From: CAYLHB01 sp041908795
Lineage (GTDB): Bacteria; Patescibacteriota; Minisyncoccia; Phycocordibacterales; UBA12088
Reading direction: 5' to 3'
DNA length: 25,042 bases
Assembly: GCA_041908795.1 (NCBI GenBank)
Contig: JAYRER010000034.1
Span: 1 to 25,042 of the forward strand
The notes under the pieces are model-generated. The model was given only the letters and a program-made list of their open reading frames with translations, was not told where the DNA came from and searched no databases. Below are positions 22,113 through 25,042 of this stretch, piece after piece. How positions within the stretch are numbered: the first letter of the stretch is position 1; each line of letters starts with the position of its first letter. A program made the position numbers and the translations under genes.

Positions 22113-22163
22113 ATCATAGCAATATGTGGTCTTTTTGCAAAAAACATCCGCGCGCGCTATACT
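22113..22163. promoter_or_regulatory. Divergent promoters of the desulfurase gene and infB sharing one -35 box
   Basis: The palindrome TTGCAA (22135-22140) serves as -35 on both strands. To the right, a 17-base spacer leads to TATACT (22158-22163). To the left, a 16-base spacer leads to TATGAT (22118-22113, minus strand), which lies 7 bases before the desulfurase ATG. RNA polymerase could use only one direction at a time, linking the two genes' expression. Confidence 0.7.
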
Positions 22164-22296
22164 CACGATGCACATTCGAGAATGTTCAAGAGAATACAAT
22201 AGAAAATTGGTACTTAGAGTAGTGTTGAACGAAAGAAACACCACATTTTTGGCATGTCAACTCATCCCTCCACCCTTCATACCCATTCCCAAGTTT

Positions 22297-23802
22297 ATGG
22301 CCGCATCCTCTCACACAGTAGTTCCCCGCCCACCTGTAGTAACCGTTATGGGTCATATCGACCACGGCAAGTCAACCTTGCTCGACTACATTCGTAAGAC
22401 GCGCGTTACCGAAACCGAGGCTGGTGGCATTACTCAGCACCTCTCAGCCTATGAGGTCGTCCAGGAACACGAAGGAGCTGAACGACGTATTACTTTCCTC
22501 GATACCCCCGGCCACGAAGCAGTCCAGCACCTTCGTAGCCGCGGTTCGAGCGTCGCTGACCGTGCAATACTTGTGATTGCCGCTGACGATGGCGTGAAGC
22601 CACAGACGCTCGAGGCACTGAAGGCAATCATCACTGCCCACATACCCTACATCGTCGCATTCAGTAAAATTGACAAACCGAACGCAAATCTTGAAAAAGC
22701 AAAAAGCTCATGTCTTGAGAATGGTATTTACCTGGAAGGCCTTGGCGGAGACGTGCCGTACACCCCAGTGAGCTCTAAAACCGGCGAGGGTATCCACGTA
22801 CTCCTTGACCTCCTCCTGCTTTCCGCCGACCTTGAGAACCTTACAGGGTCACCGGAAGCACCCGCCACGGGTCTTGTCATCGAGAGTAATTGCGACCCGA
22901 AGCGTGGTATCAGTGCTACGCTCGTCATTAAAAACGGCACCTTGCGGCAGGGCGAGTACGTCGTCGCGGGTCAAAGCTACGCCCCGTTGCGCATAGTGGA
23001 GGACTTTCGCGGGGTCAGAGTCAAAGAGGCATCATTCTCAAGCCCCGTAACAGTTGTGGGTTTTACCACCACTCCACCCGTTGGTGCTACGTTCACAGTA
23101 GCACCCACCAAGAAGGCCGCAGAAAAACTCGCACATGAACACGCGCTATTTCTGCGAGAACTTGAAAATGTGGATAGTGCACCGTCAGAAGAGGATTTAA
23201 GGTTCGGCGTACCCGTCGTGGTCAAAGCAGATGTTGTGGGTTCACTCGAAGCTATCCGGGCCGCAATTATGAAGTACGATACCGAGCACACACGTATCCA
23301 CATCGTACGAGCAGGAGTTGGGTCACTCAGCGAAGCTGATGTGAAATCGGTTGGCACCGCAAAACACGCACTTATTGTCGGATTCAACATTGGTGTGGAT
23401 GCCGCGGCAGAGGAACTCGCGCTACGCCTTGGCGTTTCCATCACACGGTTTCGCATTATTTACGAGCTTATTGATTGGCTCCCGGATGCGATACGCGAGC
23501 GAAGGCCGGCACGGAAAGTAGAGGAGGTCGGCGGAACCGCGCGGGTTGTTAAGTTTTTCAGTCGCACCAAAGACACCGCACTTGTGGGATGCCGTATGGT
23601 ATCCGGTGCAATGGAACGAGGTGGCAACATACGCGTACTGCGTGATGAGCGAGAGGTTGGCCGTGGGGTAGTGACAACTATACAGCAGGCCCGTGCCACT
23701 CTTCCACGGATTGAACAAGGCGAGTTTGGAGCACAAATAGAAAGCGAGGCAAATCCCTCACCTGGCGACACCATTGAGCTTATCAACATAGTTGAAGTAT
23801 AA
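22297..23802 (+). CDS. infB: Translation initiation factor IF-2 (short form)
   Basis: IF-2 is the GTPase that brings fMet-tRNA to the 30S subunit and promotes subunit joining. From the ATG at 22297 it is 501 residues and starts 18 residues before G1. G1 is GHIDHGKST (19-27), the G2 region GGITQHLSAYEV, G3 DTPGHEA (69-75), G4 SKID (123-126, normally NKID/NKMD) and G5 SSKTG. Domains II, III and the C-terminal tRNA-binding domain follow, including VKADVVGSLEAI and VGFNI. The long N-terminal region of E. coli IF-2 is absent. The frame is open from 22126, but those residues do not look like IF-2. From the promoter at 22135-22163 the leader would be about 125 bases. rbfA follows, the usual partner. 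Confidence 0.93.
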   Translation: MAASSHTVVPRPPVVTVMGHIDHGKSTLLDYIRKTRVTETEAGGITQHLSAYEVVQEHEGAERRITFLDTPGHEAVQHLRSRGSSVADRAILVIAADDGVKPQTLEALKAIITAHIPYIVAFSKIDKPNANLEKAKSSCLENGIYLEGLGGDVPYTPVSSKTGEGIHVLLDLLLLSADLENLTGSPEAPATGLVIESNCDPKRGISATLVIKNGTLRQGEYVVAGQSYAPLRIVEDFRGVRVKEASFSSPVTVVGFTTTPPVGATFTVAPTKKAAEKLAHEHALFLRELENVDSAPSEEDLRFGVPVVVKADVVGSLEAIRAAIMKYDTEHTRIHIVRAGVGSLSEADVKSVGTAKHALIVGFNIGVDAAAEELALRLGVSITRFRIIYELIDWLPDAIRERRPARKVEEVGGTARVVKFFSRTKDTALVGCRMVSGAMERGGNIRVLRDEREVGRGVVTTIQQARATLPRIEQGEFGAQIESEANPSPGDTIELINIVEV

Positions 23803-23807
23803 CCGGT

Positions 23808-24125
23808 ATGCATACACACAACGATCGTTATAAAGAAGAGCTGCAAGAACTGGTCGCAACATTCATTTCACTCGAAAGCAATCGACAATCTCTCATCACC
23901 GTTACCGACCTGGAACTCACAGAAGAGGGGGCACGCGCGATACTACGCGTGAGTGTGTACCCGGAGGATCGAGAGGCAACGGCACTCGACTTTCTCAAAC
24001 GCAAAAGGAGTGAGTGTCGCGAGTACTTAAAAGAGCATGGCGCACTCCACCGTATTCCCACACTCGACTTTGAGATTGACATGGGTGAGAAGGAGCGACG
24101 ACGTATTGATGAGCTTCTCAAGTAG
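23808..24125 (+). CDS. rbfA: Ribosome-binding factor A
   Basis: RbfA is a KH-fold protein that binds the immature 30S subunit and helps 16S rRNA maturation. The 105-residue protein has LITVTDLELTEEGARAILRVSVYP and a C-terminal RIPTLDFEIDMGEKERRRIDELL; the latter matches the typical LxFxxDxSxExxxxIxxLL end of RbfA. It starts 5 bases after infB, the classical order, and is probably co-transcribed. No clear ribosome site is visible, so translation is likely coupled. Confidence 0.88.
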   Translation: MHTHNDRYKEELQELVATFISLESNRQSLITVTDLELTEEGARAILRVSVYPEDREATALDFLKRKRSECREYLKEHGALHRIPTLDFEIDMGEKERRRIDELLK

Positions 24126-24212
24126 AGTATCAACTCATTTTCGTGTACACTCTCTAAAGTCCGCTAAGTAAAGGTGGCGTAACATGTTTTCGTCATGCCG
24201 CACCGAAATAAT

Positions 24213-24284
24213 GGCCTGGTGGCGAAGTGGTAACGCTTCGGTCTGCAAAACCGACATGCGCGGGTTCGATTCCCGCCCAGGCCT
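24213..24284 (+). tRNA. tRNA-Cys (anticodon GCA)
   Basis: The acceptor GGCCTGG pairs with CCAGGCC, the anticodon loop is CTGCAAA within CGGT/ACCG, and the T arm is CGGGTTCGATTCCCG. The discriminator is T, as expected for tRNA-Cys. CCA is not encoded. Confidence 0.95.
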
Positions 24285-24307
24285 CAGAGGAATGCAAAAA
24301 CCAAACT

Positions 24308-24339
24308 TCAAAAATCACAATCGAGTTGCGATTTTTGAG
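24308..24339 (+). terminator. AT-rich hairpin between tRNA-Cys and tRNA-Leu
   Basis: TTCAAAAATC (24308-24317) pairs with GATTTTTGAG (24330-24339) around a 12-base loop, and TTTTG follows. It may end the tRNA-Cys transcript. Confidence 0.45.
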
Positions 24340-24369
24340 TTTTGATGTTTGCATTTTGATATTGCCCAT

Positions 24370-24451
24370 GCCCGGGTGGTGGAATTGGTATACACGCGAG
24401 ACTTAAAATTTCGTGGCGCAAGCCATGCGGGTTCGACCCCCGCCCCGGGCA
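24370..24451 (+). tRNA. tRNA-Leu (anticodon TAA)
   Basis: The acceptor GCCCGGG pairs with CCCGGGC, the anticodon stem-loop is CGAGA-CTTAAAA-TTTCG, a long variable arm (GTGGCGCAAGCC) matches the other tRNA-Leu, and the T arm is GGGTTCGACCCCC. The discriminator is A and CCA is not encoded. It reads UUA and UUG. The 176 bp up to tRNA-Lys hold nothing I can name. Confidence 0.94.
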
Positions 24452-24627
24452 CAACGAACGAGCACGGCGAGGAAGTTCAACATCGAATCTTCTCATAGGG
24501 CAACAGCGAACCTGGTGTAAAACCATCCATGCACTAACTGTTTTACAACAGCGGTCTTTCAGTTTACACTGCCTCTATTCCTCCCAAGAGTATTTGGGTT
24601 GGTCTTTAGTTTTGGAGTCACACGAAT

Positions 24628-24700
24628 CCGCCCATAGCTCAGTTGGTAGAGCAGTCGCCTCTTAAGCGAACGGTCGAAGGTTCGAATCCTTCTGGGCGGA
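24628..24700 (+). tRNA. tRNA-Lys (anticodon CTT)
   Basis: The acceptor CCGCCCA pairs with TGGGCGG, the D arm is GCTCAGTTGGTAGAGC, and the anticodon arm is GTCGC-CTCTTAA-GCGAA with a G-A mismatch at its base. The T arm is GAAGGTTCGAATCCTTC and the discriminator is A. It starts with C1 and does not encode CCA. The last 13 bases and the next base recur 194 bp downstream. Confidence 0.9.
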
Positions 24701-24701
24701 C

Positions 24702-25025
24702 ATGAGCTACGTAGGCCCCGATGCGCATGCATTGGGGCTGTACTGGTTCACCGTCGGGAGGATTCGAACCGAGTGCCGGCGAAGCTTGCTGAAGGACACG
24801 GCGCGAGTGGGGGTCGAGCGAGCGAGGTCGCAGTGAGCCCGAGCGTGTCGAGGGCGATACGAGACCCGCGAGAGTGACCGACCTTCTGGGCGGACTAAAG
24901 CAAAACAAAACTGCTTTACTTGTGGCCCGGGCCCGCAACTAACGCGTCATTCTCTTGTTCTTAGTAAGTGTCAGGGAAGCAGTCGGCTGCTCTCAACTTT
25001 GAACTGCACGGTAGTATAGGTACAT
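24702..25025. other. GC-rich tail with tRNA fragments, no convincing gene
   Basis: About 320 bp without a credible protein gene. At 24752-24781 lies a T-arm-like element (see 16992-17023). From about 24782 to 24880 the sequence is made of short GC-rich modules such as GTCGAGCGAGCGAGG, GAGCCCGAGCGTGTCGAGG and CGATACGAGACC, resembling interspersed extragenic repeats. At 24882-24895 CCTTCTGGGCGGAC repeats the tRNA-Lys 3' end. A small hairpin AAAGCA/TGCTTT follows at 24897-24917. TAGTAT at 25012-25017 could be a -10 box. Confidence 0.6.
24882..24895 (+). repeat. Second copy of the tRNA-Lys 3' end
   Basis: CCTTCTGGGCGGAC is identical to 24688-24701 (end of the T arm, acceptor 3' strand and discriminator of tRNA-Lys, plus one base), same orientation, 194 bp apart. 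There is no tRNA 5' half next to it. Confidence 0.8.
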
Positions 25026-25042
25026 ATGTACACACACATCGA
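25026..25042 (+). CDS. Possible start of a gene running off the window (partial)
   Basis: An ATG at 25026 lies 8 bases after TAGTAT, similar to the leaderless starts elsewhere in the window. Only five complete codons follow the ATG-Tyr-Thr start region before the sequence ends, so nothing can be said of the product. Confidence 0.2.

Noticed and set aside
22126..22296. Earlier start for infB giving 57 more residues
   Set aside because: The extra residues do not resemble IF-2, and the first start lies before the -10 box of the only good promoter.
24639..24938. 99-codon open frame on the minus strand containing GFEPSTVRLRG
   Set aside because: This peptide comes from reading tRNA-Lys antisense, a common false gene.
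1..25042. CRISPR array, insertion sequence, prophage or rRNA
   Set aside because: I looked for regularly spaced repeats, transposase or integrase motifs and rRNA signatures and saw none.

Overview
The window looks like a piece of a small, densely packed Patescibacteria (CPR) chromosome, most likely Parcubacteria. This is an inference from gene content, not from a marker tree. The pointers are: a short IF-2 that starts almost at its G domain, a MurF without the usual N-terminal domain, a Rel protein that stops after the TGS domain, two TrbC/VirB2-like pilin proteins with a CTxGGCTTCDL signature, a helix-turn-helix gene of a type I recall as common in Parcubacteria, several tRNA genes without encoded CCA, and many genes whose -10 box sits only 6-7 bases before the start codon (leaderless-type starts). 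TGA is used as a normal stop.

Layout. 1-702: the 3' end of an unidentified gene, tRNA-Glu on the minus strand, then about 480 bp without a protein gene. That stretch repeats the promoter and first 18 bases of tRNA-Glu and contains a candidate structured RNA. 703-6330 (minus strand): a division and wall cluster in the order mraZ, rsmH, ftsL-like, ftsI-like transpeptidase, murF and an unknown gene, headed by MraZ-type operator repeats. 6381-7975 (plus): a bifunctional-type Rel. 8024-9444 (minus): ParB with a long acidic tail and a palindrome over its promoter. 9479-11165 (plus): tRNA-Leu(CAA), then OMP-decarboxylase-like and orotate-phosphoribosyltransferase-like genes with altered active-site motifs, closed by a strong terminator. 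11168-12100 (plus): miaA. 12045-14506 (minus): rpmG, a disrupted HTH gene, tRNA-Trp, xseA and xseB.

14524-16765 (minus): two paralogous secreted or membrane proteins. Each joins a pilin-like two-helix module to a different peptidoglycan hydrolase domain: one a lytic transglycosylase, the other an M15/VanY-like peptidase. This pair is the most unusual part of the window. 16829-18173: tRNA-Tyr with a very strong terminator, then a secreted esterase on the minus strand. 18174-20888 (minus): clpB. 20906-22163: a NifS-type cysteine desulfurase, diverging from infB-rbfA (22297-24125) through two promoters that share one palindromic -35 box. 24213-25042: tRNA-Cys, tRNA-Leu(UAA), tRNA-Lys(CUU), and a GC-rich, repeat-like tail that includes a second copy of the tRNA-Lys 3' end.

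How the genes fit together. Most of the window is core housekeeping: septal wall synthesis, stringent response, chromosome segregation, tRNA modification, translation initiation, ribosome maturation and protein disaggregation. The pilin-hydrolase pair and the esterase point outward to the cell envelope and suggest wall remodelling around a secretion or attachment apparatus. The gaps hold tRNA-derived repeats and compact promoters rather than large mobile elements. I saw no CRISPR array, insertion sequence or rRNA.
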